The notes below the pieces were generated by a model. It did no database searches. It had not been told where the DNA came from and saw nothing but the letters and a program-made list of their open reading frames with translations. From Triplophysa rosa (lineage: Eukaryota > Chordata > Actinopteri > Cypriniformes > Nemacheilidae), in assembly GCF_024868665.1 (NCBI RefSeq), contig NC_079894.1:12562788-12626787 (forward strand): a stretch of 64,000 nucleotides of DNA, written 5' to 3'. Of the stretch, positions 12,501-25,000 are shown piece by piece. The position numbers and the translations under genes are program-made. Each line of letters starts with the position of its first letter. Position 1 is the stretch's first letter.

Positions 12501-15500
12501 TTTAAATCAACAAATCAGACATAATGTGCAAACATGTCTCATGTTCCTGTCCTCTCTATATATACTTATTTAAGAATAGGGCTGGACAATAAGGGTGTAC
12601 TCTCACTAGGCAATCTGAACTGTGCCCGAGCACGTTTGACCCCAAAAGCCCGGTTCATTTGACTAGTGTGATCGATCTGTATTGCGCCCAGGCATGGTTC
12701 GTTTAGCAGTCCCTGGTTCACTTGGAAGAGGTGGGCCAGAGCACGGTGCGGTTGGGCTCGGGCATGGTACACATTTAGTGTGAGCGCAGACCTGAAAGCA
12801 TGACGTAAATTATGCGACTGTTTAAATTCCTCCCTGAGCTTCAACTGTCACCGTAAAAAACTGATAAACAGCGCACTTACACGTGTAGGCTTGTGTCATC
12901 GTAGCCAAAACTACTCCAGGTTTGTCAAACATAATCCAACGTGTGTAACGATAGGCTTTACGATAATAAAGTACGAGAGGGTGATTTAAAAGCATAATGA
13001 GCCGTTTACTCTCGTATGACAATGACATCATTTAAGCAGATCAGATGTTAAACACCTAATAAGCCCCAAACTGAACATTGCGATGGATTCCGTTGTGCTG
13101 AGAGGGATCGCTTTGTTTACGTTTGCTTCGAAGCAGTCGCATTGTAATGATGACAGCGTGCCTTGGTGTGGATGGTAAAGAGCAATGTGAGCGCAGGCCA
13201 GCGGGGGAGTGGGGACAATCGCGCTCGGGCACAGTTGAGAGCAACCGGGCTAAATGAGAGTACGCCCTAATTAGATAACAATATCTATCACAATTGAATT
13301 AATTTCAATAACGGTGATAGGGTTTTTAAACACATTTTCGATATTTCAATATACTGTACATTACACGTCCGGGTCTGAGCCCTTGGAACCTGATCACGCG
13401 CATGCATGCATAAGGTACGCGTCCGACGTGATGCGCAGCGCTGTGCTTCTCGTCTGGTGTCCACTGCCGCTTTGAAGTCTCCATTCATAATGAGGTGTTT
13501 GTGAAGAAAGTCTTGACTTCAAATTCAAGGATTAAATGCCGTTGTGTTCATGGTGTGTGCGACAGCCATGATGCACAAGTTACAACGGATCATCTAATTT
13601 TGTCAAGTTGCAGGAGAGCATGGCAAATCTTGTATAAAGTTTTGACAAAAAAAACCCTGGAAAAACATACCTAAAATTTAGTGGACATTAATAATTGAAG
13701 ATTGTTAATTTAGATGAATATGTCAAAAGCAGGCTTTCAAGAAAAAAGTGTCAAGTAATGGGAGGCCTGTGCCCCTGTAGAGCTTTGAAGATACGCCCAT
13801 GCTTTAAGCACATTTTGAATCTATGGAATTATGCTTTGAAGCACATTTAGAGAAGTTATTCTCTCTTTTATTGGTATCATGATTCTAATATTTGATACTT
13901 ACACAAGGTAAGGGCACAGTCCTATACAAAAAGATTTTATTCTTATCATATGTAGGTTTGCACACTGCTGGCATTTAGAATGATTTTGATCAGCATTATT
14001 GTTCATATCAGAGGGCTCTCTCAACTTATATCTTACATTTTGCTTTTTGTAATATTGTTCATATCGTTATCGGAATTATATCGTATCTACTGAAATGAAG
14101 AAATATATTTCAATATCAAGTTTGGCCATATCGTCCAGCCCTATTTAAGAAATATAACTTTTGCATGAGAGATGAAAACTCAAAGGGAATTTAAGTCTGT
14201 CCCACTTCCCACAATTAAATCACCAGCTTGTAGTCGCTCTAGTGTCTAATGTTGTTAAAATTGGCTGTGATGGATTGATAGTTGTAACACTGTCAAATGA
14301 AAGAGCAGAATTTCTTAGAAGAATGGATAATCATTGTGGAACTGTCTTTAGGGAGAAATGATTGTCAATGCAGCTCTTAAAATAACTATAAAATAGCAAG
14401 ATTGCTGGAATAGCAGCATAATTTCCCTTGGTCATAAACTGCTGCATCGTTGATGATACTTTCACAGATATGAGCTGAATTGACTTGAAGAAACAGAGTG
14501 AAAATTTGTGAAAACTTTGTGTACTGGTTTAGCTATATTTGTGAGGGCCAAATGTCCTCAGTACCACAGTGAAATACGTGTGAACCCACTTGTGAGGACA
14601 TTTTACTGGTCCTCACTAAATAAAAAGGCTCATAATTCGCTCAAATAGTGTTTTTCTTTAAATGTAATAGAGTGCACATGTTTGTGTGATTATTAGGTTA
14701 AGGGTTGGGGTTAGGGTTAGGGATAGGGGATAGAATATATCATAAGCCTGATATAAAATCAATGGAAGTCTATGTAATGTCCTCACTAGTATACTCAAAC
14801 AAACCTGTGTGCGTGCGTGCGTGCGTGCGTGCGTGATGTAATTCTTGACTAAATTTGACATGACAGAACTGGGATTCTTCAAGACATGTTGTTGTCTGGT
14901 GTTCGTTCAAAAATCGTGGGCAGTTCTTGTAGTTGTGAAGCATTACATTATTAGTTGTGCTAATTTATTTTGTTTAATTTCAGTTTGTCTGTATTAATTT
15001 CAAACACAAGATATGTCTCTGATGTCGGTCTGGCCAGGTGTTCTGTGCTGCTTGTTGTAGTCTGAAAAGCAGGCTGATGTACATGGACAGGAAAGAAGCG
15101 AGAGTTTGTGTCACCTGCCACCGCGCACTTATGAATGGTGAGTAATGTAAAACTGTTCTCAAGAATAATAAGAAGTTTCCCTGTTTATGCTGGGAGTTTT
15201 TATACCTCAACAAACTTCCTATGTAGCCTTAATAAACATGAGTCAAAGTTACATGACTTTTTTACATGACATTTGGCTGTAGCTCTAGATTCCTGAAAAT
15301 TTTGATAGATTGTTGTGGTGATTTAATGCTTTAATGAAGTCAATAATGTTCATCATGTCATTGCCAAAAATGAAAATTCTGTCATCATTTACTCACCCTC
15401 AAGTTGTTCCAACCCTGTATACACTTCTTGGATAAAGATACTTGGAAAAATGTTAGCAACTGACATTTCTGGGACATCATTGGAGTGATTGGACATCATT

Positions 15501-18500
15501 GACTACCATTTTATTTTAGCATTTTTTTGTTCTGTTGAACACAAAATGAGATATTTTGAAGAATGTAGGAAAGCAAACAGTTCTGGGGCACCATTGTCTA
15601 CCATTTAAAAAATTTTCTACTAGTCAATGATGTCCCAGAAATGTCAGTTGCTAACATTCTTCCAAATGTCTTTCTAAATATAACGGAACAAAGACATTTA
15701 TACAGGTTTGGAACAACTTGGGGGGAGTACTTAATGACAGGTGAAGTATCCATTTAACATACCAACATGATAATGAACAAGTGTAGTGTTGAATTTTCGA
15801 TTCAGCATCTTTGATTTGGGTGGTTTTTGTAGCAGTTTTGAACATGTAAACAAATAAATAATAAAGAAGTACAGGAAGGATACAGTTTACTCTTTAAAAT
15901 GATGGACGTTACTTTGTGAGTAACAGAACCTGTTTATCATGCATCCTTAGCTCAAGCATGGGAGAATATGGGAGGTGGCTGCAACCAGAGCCCGAATCCC
16001 AACAACCCAGCCGAGTACTGCTCCACCATTCCTCCTCTTCAGCAGGCCCAGGCATCAGGAGCGCTCAGCTCCCCTCCACCAACTGTCATGGTGCCTGTTG
16101 GAGTCCTTAAACAACCAGGCACTGATGGTAAAAATTGACTTGATATTGATGAAAATCAAAGGACAGTTCACTCAAAAATGAAAATTCTGTCATCCTTTAC
16201 TCACCCTCAGGTTGTTTCAAACCTATATACATTTCTTTGTTCTGTTGAACACAAAGAAAGATATGCGTAAGAATGTTAGCAATTTTCAGTTCTGTGACAT
16301 CATCCAGTACCATGTAGGAATTTTTTTTAAATATTTTTTTGTTCTGTTGAACACACAGTGAGATATTTCGGAATTTAGTAACACAAACCGTTCTGGGGCA
16401 CCTTTGTCTATCATTTAATTTTTCCTACTATGGTAGTCAATGATGTCACAGAACTGAAAATTTCTAACATTCTCCCAAATATCTCTGTGTTCATCAGAAC
16501 AAAGTTATTTATACAGGTATGAAATGACATGAGGGTGAGCAAATGATGACAGAATTTTAATTTTTGGGTGAACTATCACGAATTTGTGAATTTCACAGAT
16601 TTTCAGGCTTTTTATCAAGGCAAGAGATGTACTGTATGTTACTGTATGTGTACCATCAGGTTCTGTACCTCGAGAGCAAAGAAGGGTTTGGTTTGCTGAT
16701 GGAATTTTACCCAACGGGGAAGCTACCGACTCTTCAAAAGGGCCTACACCAAACCCCAACCCCTCGCAGCCTGCAACTGTGTCCCAATATTCAAGCAAGT
16801 CCTCAGGAGGCAGCGCTTCTGAGGTGAGATGTTACGTTGTTTCATTTAAGCTTCATAAACTGAGCAGGTCATCTAAGGACCGGTACCTGTTATTGGGCAG
16901 GAGATGATGCGTATTTATTTTAATACCTTGCTTGAACAGGGTATGTAGTGTCTGATTTGTAGTTTATGCATACTGTGTAATGTCTGTCGTCCCATCCTTA
17001 GGTGCCACATGCCGCCAGAGCCCCGACCACGAGTCCTGTGGGCAGTTCCCTAAGTCTGATCCCAGAGGACGGGCTTCCTCCCATCCTCATCTCCACAGGC
17101 GTTAAAGGAGGTACGGGAGGCCACGTCACAGGTGCTTGCCCATCCTCACCATTCAGCTGTCTCCACTCCTCAAATATGAGTACTTGTGCTTGTGCTTGTG
17201 TGTGTGTTTATGCTTGTATTCTTTACGTTTTTGTTTACATCTCAACCAGTCATGCACAGGGCATTCATTGGGTGGCTTTCCTCATCAGGGTTGTACCATA
17301 AGAACAGCCTGCCATGGACAATAGATCTGTTTAATGTCAGTCACATGATTGATGTAAGGTGTCTTATGTGCAGACTATGCAGTGGAGGAGAGACCTTCTG
17401 AGATTCTGCTTATGCAGCAGCTGGAGGAGGGGGGTCCTGATCCTCTGGTGTTTGTTCTCAATGCAAACCTGCTGGCCATGGTCAAACTGGTCAACTGTGA
17501 GTCAGACGCTTATTTTTACATGCTCTGTAGAAATATACACTGCCCGTCCAAAAAAAGCCACCACCTGGATTTAACTAAGCAAATAGGTAAGAGCCTCCCA
17601 TTGGATTGGAGGTCTAGGTTCAGCAAGGTTATGTGCTCAAAGAATGAGGTCAGCTGACTACCTGAATATACTGAATGACCAGGTTAGTCCATTAATTCGT
17701 TTTTTTTTCTTCCCTGATGGCACGGGCATTTTCAAAGATGACAATGCCAGGATTCATCAGGATCAAATTGTGAAAGAGTGGTTGAGGGAGCATGAGACAT
17801 CATTTTCACACATGGATTGGCCCCCACAGAGTCCAGACCTTAACCCCCCATTGAGAATCTTTGGGATGTGCTGGAGAAGACTTTGCGCAGCGGTCCGACT
17901 CTCCCATCATCAATACAAGATCTTGGCGAAAAATTAATGCAACTCTGGACAGGGAAAAAAATGGACATTCTGGACATTGCAGAAGCGTTGCCAAAACGAA
18001 TGTGTGCTGTAATCAAAGCTAAAGGCGGTCCAACTAAATATTAGAGTGTGTGACTTTTTTTGGGACGGGCAGTGTATTTTAGTGTTTTAAAGGGATAGTT
18101 CACCCAAAAATTGTATTCATTTTTATAATTATCCTCAGTTACTCACGGTCAAGTCAGTCTGAACCTGTATGACTTCTGCAGAACACAAAAGAAGATATTT
18201 TGAAGAATGCTGTTAACGAAACAACATTGGCCCCATTGACTTCCATTGTATGGACTGAGGCATTTCTCAAAATATCTTGTGCAGGTGTTGAACGGCATGA
18301 GGGTAGATAAATTATGACAGAATTTATTTTTGGGTGAACTAGCGCTTTGAGTTGCTTATGGAGTAAATCCATATATACTGATTTGTTGAAAATGTGTAAG
18401 ACTGTAACATTTATTAATCTATCATTTTCAGTGTCAAGGTAAATGTAAATTTTGGTTTAACTTTTGTAATTATTTGAATAAACCCCTAACTTATAAACTC

Positions 18501-21500
18501 TATTTACAATTACTTTTTTGTAACTATTATAACTCTTTATTGGAACTGAAAGTTAATGGAATTTTTTTCCTCTACCAGAAATGTCCTCACAATTCTCATG
18601 AACCATAACTCTATTTCTATGTCTTTCTTGTTGGCAGATGTAAACAGGAAGTGCTGGTATATGACAACAAAGGGAATGCATGCCGTGGGCCAGGCGGAGG
18701 TTGTAGTGCTCCTGCAGTGCCTTCCTGATGAGAAAAGCATTCCCAAGGACATCTTCAGCCACTTTGTACAGCTCTACCGGGAGTCTCTCACAGGTAAACT
18801 GATACACCTCCACAAGGGTGGCCGTTCTAGTAAACCGATCCAGACGAAATGAGACCGAGCCCTATATAGATAAAATTAGACTGCTCTATCGGGGGCTCTC
18901 AAAGGTAAAACGTGGCTGCTGTCCCCTGTGGTATTGTGGGTCCACTTAAGCAGAAATTGTCCTCCAGTTTCAGGTGCAGACACAGATCAGTTCCCATGTC
19001 ATGTTACACTGACTGCATTTCATTGTTGTCACATTAGTATATTGTAACATTAGTAGGGATGTCAATTTAGACAAATTCCCATAATCGATTTTCATTTACA
19101 TTAACGATCAATTAATCGATTACACGTTAACATTAATACTGAAATATGACTGTGAAGTGGCATATAGGCATGACAGCGCGCAAAAGCCACGCAAAACGCC
19201 ATCTTGCTCACCTGAATAAAAAGGTTTCTAATTTTAAAAAATGCCTAGTAGCATTGATAAAATGAATATGTATGATTGATAATATAATAAAATTATGTAT
19301 TTGATAATTAACATATGGACCAATATACAACGTGTCGCCGCCTCAGATGTGCACTCTGGTAATTGCATATAAGCAGACTCATATCATTGTGCGCGTCGGC
19401 GTGAGAGAATAGGTTGATTTTGTCATTTTCTTTCTAAATGTGCATAGGACACTATCGACAGTATTACAGAGAATCTGTAGAATTCGAAAAAGGGCATTTT
19501 AACTTTATTAACTTACAAATGTCCATAACGTGTTACAACCTTTAGCGGTCCTGAAGTTGAGACTTGTCTCACACTGAGGCATAATTTGCAGATGGGACGA
19601 GTGGGCACATGTCGCCACCACTTTTTGCCAAGTCAATTGTGTCCCGAGCACTTATTTGAATAAAACTAAGCTTGTGGAACAAACATGCTGTGAACGCGCC
19701 GCTTGCGCATCCATTGTCCAAGCACAAAAAATTTGTAAACCAATAAAGAAGTGTAATTTTTAACTATTCCCACAGAGTTATTATATAAATATTTTCGTTA
19801 TTAAAGTATTGTTTTCCATTGATTTGACCGACCCCAGCAGGTGGGGGCGGATTTTGTCCCCACCACTTGTGAAAACAAAGTTACGCCACTGGTCTCACAT
19901 AAATAACATCTTTATTTGTATTACATGAGCAGAAGCTAAAATAACAGTTAAATGATGTGCTAAACCATTTCGAATAAAATAACTAATAAGCTGTCCACAT
20001 GCGATCAATGCAAACCTAAAAACCCTGATGGTACTGTACACTTTAGGAATGCCGGTGAGGATTTATTAAACTTGTGACAACATACGTTACCGATACCACA
20101 CATTATAAAAGAAAATATATTTGCATTTTGCATATATAGCGCTTATTTTGATCTGCAGCTTTTTTCTTTGACTAAAACAAATGCTTAAAATGTTTCTTCA
20201 TTATTATTCTTAACGAAAAAATCAACAATCATAAAATAGCCTAGTATCATTACAAACGCACTTATGGTAAACTTTTACTAGCAAAGGCGGATGGTATCCA
20301 AAGGAAAAACATTTTCTTTTGATACCAATAGTTATTCATTAATTTTTTACTTTTAATTAAACAACAAAAAAATAGTACACTGACAAACTTGCTTATATGA
20401 AACAGAATGTTTATTAACAAAACGAATAAGACTGATAACATTGTACCTGTTTTGTAACGTAAATAAATTCAAAGATCTTCGAATTTTCCCCTTACTTCAG
20501 CACAGTTTGTGGTTTATTATTATTTTAAATGAAAATGCAACAATAAAACAAGGACAACGCTACTTATATTAAACGAAGAAATAAAACTTTTACTAATAAA
20601 ATCTCTCCTCCGCCTTGACCTGTCAAACATCGTGCCTCACGTGCGCCTCGCAAACTCTTGCGTCCATTGTTCAAATAAATTTTCTTTTTATTTCTATAAA
20701 AGAAAAATGCAAAACTAAGGTGTGTCGGTAGTCAAGTAATGTAATAAGTGGATAGCCATTGCGTTTTTCTATGAGTCTCCTGTATGTGTTATGCGCATAA
20801 GCCGCACGCACGTATGGAGGACTAAACCTGCAAAAATTATAAATAAATAAATGTATAAATAAATAAATATATAAACGAATAAATGTAATAATATGAAAAT
20901 AAATAAAGGAATGAATGGTTTGATAAAACAAAATAATTCGTTTTAGCTATTATTGATCTTAGCTTTAACTTTTCTTTTCATTTTTTAAATTGATTTATTA
21001 TTTTTTGTGTCCATTTTTTAATTATTTTTAATTATTTTTAATTATTATTTATTTTTAGATTATTTTATTTATCATTTCCTTTTATTTTTACATTTATTTA
21101 TTTATATGTTTATTTATTTTTATATTTATTTATTATCGCATGTATTTATTTCCACTTTTATTTATTTATTCTTGAATTTATTCTTACTTTTCTGTGTCTT
21201 GTATGATAATTAGATGGGTTGGTCTTGCCTACTATTGGTTCAGCGTAGATTGAAGCATTTGATCGATTACTCTTGTCTTGTTTTGGACTAACGGTCACGA
21301 CACTCACTGATCGTTTGCTTCGTGTATAACGTTAAGTAACTATGGCGGGCGCACAATTAGCTAGCGAGTTACTATATTGGATGAATTGGATACTTTTTAA
21401 TAATTCGTTTTACTTTTTTTCACTGAGTTCATCATAGTGCATTCTGGGATTGCTGCTTTTATGTATATTTTTATGTAAAATGTTTTATGTGTGACACATT

Positions 21501-21928
21501 TTTCTCTGCAGGAAATGTGTTAAGCCACCTGGGCCACTCCTTTTTCACCCAAAGCTTTCTGGGCAGCAAAGAGCATGGCGGATTCCTTTACATCAGCCCC
21601 ACCTTCCAGTCCCTGCAGGACCTGCCATTGCCTAACCCACCCTACCTCTTTGGCATCCTATTGCAGAAGTGGGAGACCCCCTGGGCCAAGGTCTTTCCCA
21701 TCCGGCTCATGCTCCGCCTAGGGGCAGAATACAGATGTAAGTTTGTGGTAAGATGTGGTATTAAAAAAGTCTGCAGTTATTAAACTTATTACAAAGTAAA
21801 ATTGTAATTTGGCTAAATGGTGTAATACTGCTGTGACGTCTTGAGTAAGTTGTGCACTTACATGATAATAGTCAATATGCAATGTTATTATTATGCCTGC
21901 TGGCATAGGGAGACATCTACACGCACGC

Positions 21929-22012
<84 letters not shown>

Positions 22013-25000
22013 GTTCTCTGCACTAATTCGTAAGCTCTGCCTCCTGTGGAGATGGAATATATTAACAGGGTATTTCCCGCTGAGCTTTCTAACTCATGAA
22101 TCTCAGTCTTGACATGCAATGGGCTCAGCACGTCCCAATGTAGTCTCATGTATACTGGGGGAGGGTTTTGGCAGTGGTTTTTAGCAGGGATGAGCATGAA
22201 GTGGTCTGTCGAGGCAGATAGATCAAATAAATGTAAAACAGATTTTTTTTGTGTTACAATTGCAATATTATATATTACAGGATCTTTCTGTCATTAGAAT
22301 TGTAAAGGAGATTATTGTAAATTGTCTATTGCTGTCTTTGCATGGTCTTAAAGGGACTGAACAGCGTGATGTCAGAATTGTCATTTTGGGGTTAATAATC
22401 CCTATCATATTGTGACTCCCCTGTGTTACAGTCTACCCCTGTCCGCTGTTTAGCGTCCGTTTTAGAAAACCTCTTTTTGGAGAGACCGGTCACACCATCA
22501 TGAACTTATTGGCGGTAAGACTGCTTCTTTTACTTCAGCCCCTTAATAAGCACATGCCTGAACCCCAGAAAAGTCTCTTAAAGACTTTTGGCTTTTTACA
22601 GGATTTCCGTAACTACCAGTACACGTTGCCAGTGGTGAAGGGGCTGGTGGTGGACATGGAAGTGAGGAAGACATGCATCAAGATACCCAGCAACCGTTAC
22701 AATGAGGTGAATAGAGACTTCACAATGTGATCTCACAAAACCTGTTTTGGTTGGTTGTCATCAGGCAGCAAATTAAAAATAGAATGCACGGATAGAATAG
22801 AATAACGGAACAAGTGATGCATTGATGACAGCTTGTCAAAAAATCCTTTTCATGAGTCTTTTGGTCTTTAGCTTTGCTTGGACAGTGTTTGATGAAGCAG
22901 AACTTCTTGGTGCAGACATTTAATAGGCACGGATTAAAGACGGCCTTGTCGTTTACTTTCTGTTTGTCTTTAGCTGCATTTACACGGATCAATGTAATCC
23001 GATTAAAAATCCAATCTGAATGAAAATGGCTCCATATAAACACGGCAGTCAGATTAAAAATGCCCGAGCCGATTGAAATTTCAGTCTGATTGTAAGGGGT
23101 GGTTTATGCCGTTTGTAATCCGCTTGATAGGACATGTAAACACTTGATCAGATTAAAAACCGAAGTAGGAAGTTGTGTGCATGTGCAAAGACGACGCTGG
23201 CACGCACAGACGTAAAGGCGTATGACGCACGGAACAGAGCAGCTGTTGCTAAAGAAATCATAAATCTGACAAAGCGGTGCAAATTTCCATATGCTTGTCA
23301 TCTCTAATGTTTCTATGCATTTAAAATGTCTTGACTGTTTCCCTGGAGTGAGTTTTTAACCGCAATTTCTCAGTTCCTTTTTAAAACACGATACATTTGC
23401 AGATGTACAAACATACTGTAGGCTAAAATATCTGAAAATCTAAAATTTCATTTATATTCGTAGTAGGCTACCGAACACTTATTTTATTTATCCTTTACTT
23501 ACATGTGCTTTGGAAGGATTCACTGTTTTTACCATGGTAAATCGCTGTAATGACCTTGCTTCATTGATATGTAGACATTATTTTGCGTTTATGAATTGTA
23601 CATTCTTATACTGGTGTCTGTGACATAAAATAAATACATCTGTGCTTACAACATTGTTTGAGTAGCCGTTTTGTGAATATTATAATGATACCCGCCGGGC
23701 CCGTCTCTGTTTACCATTAATGCTGATATATGAATCCGCATATTATCACTTCTAAAGTTCGGTATTAGCTGTCGCTAAACATTTATTTTAATTATTGTTT
23801 GCCTGCAGATGCTCTGGTGGGTCTTGGTAGCTTTGACATGGTTTTACCATGGAAAAACCGCATCGGATGTGCTCATGCTTCATTGGCACGAGACCTTACT
23901 CTGCCATTATAAACTGTAAAAAAAATTGCGCCGTTTGTAAAATAAAATATACACAACGTGTGCTTTAAAACACTTGTTTTAGTGGGTATTTAGGTGAACA
24001 CTTGTGCAGTGTGCGCATGTCAGCAGATTATATCGGATTTTAAGATTGTCATGTAAACACGCACATCAATCAGATCACTTAATTTACATTTCATGTAAAC
24101 ACTACATTCAGATTGCACAATCTGATTAAATTCAATCCGATGTGTCCATGTAAACGCAGCTACTGACTCGTTTAGCCGGAGTTTTAAAGATTATTTTTAA
24201 ACCATAAGCAGTTTGCTTGTTGATTTCTGAAAAGATGACCTGTGACGCTTTGTGGGTAGTTGACAAATAAATGTGTCCTGTTGTATGATAGCAGAAATAT
24301 AGATAATGAAACTAAATCGGTCTTTGCTGTTTTATATTATAGGCTCAAAATAAATATTGATATTAACAGTTTTTATGTCACACCATAAGACACAAATGAT
24401 GTATTTGTTAACCACCCATGTTCCTTTGAGTGGTCTAACAATATGTGGTTTTATCTCAAAAAGTGATTTGATTTTGGGACTGTCAATCAAAAGAGGCAGG
24501 AAGAATGTTTGAGAAATTTGTTTGAAAATAATATTTATACATTTTCAATTAAATGCAATTTCTTTGGATTTCCTTCTTTCTCAGCTAATGAAGGCAATGA
24601 TTAAGTCCAATGAGCATGTTCTGGCCATGGGAGCGTGCTTTAATGACCGGGCAGACTCCCACCTGGTGTGTGTTCAGAATGATGACGGTAACTACCAGAC
24701 GCAGGCCATCAGTATTCATCATCAGCCTCGCAAAGGTGTGTCACCATTAAATACATTTAAATTTTAAAACATTAGTATGTTTTATCTAGTGGTTTTATTC
24801 TGCGTACCAGGGTTTCCAGGGTCATTGGAAACTTGGTCAAACAGTGTTGAAACCTTGGAGTACTGTGTGTTTCCCAAGTAATGTGTAAAAATACTAAATT
24901 GCTCAAAGTAAAGCATTAAGCCTAAAATGTATAAACTGTCTAGTCCAAAAAGTAATCAAAAGTTTCTTGTGCAGAGTGAATAATAGATATGCGTGTAGTA

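Noticed and set aside
14700..14735. Interstitial telomere repeat
   Set aside because: Only about two TTAGGG units, within a dispersed repeat.
17644..17937. Intact Tc1 transposase gene
   Set aside because: The N-terminal half is missing and a frameshift removes the region of the catalytic glutamate.
21718..22197. Protein with long Thr-His or Val-Cys runs
   Set aside because: These frames are translations of the (CA)n microsatellite.
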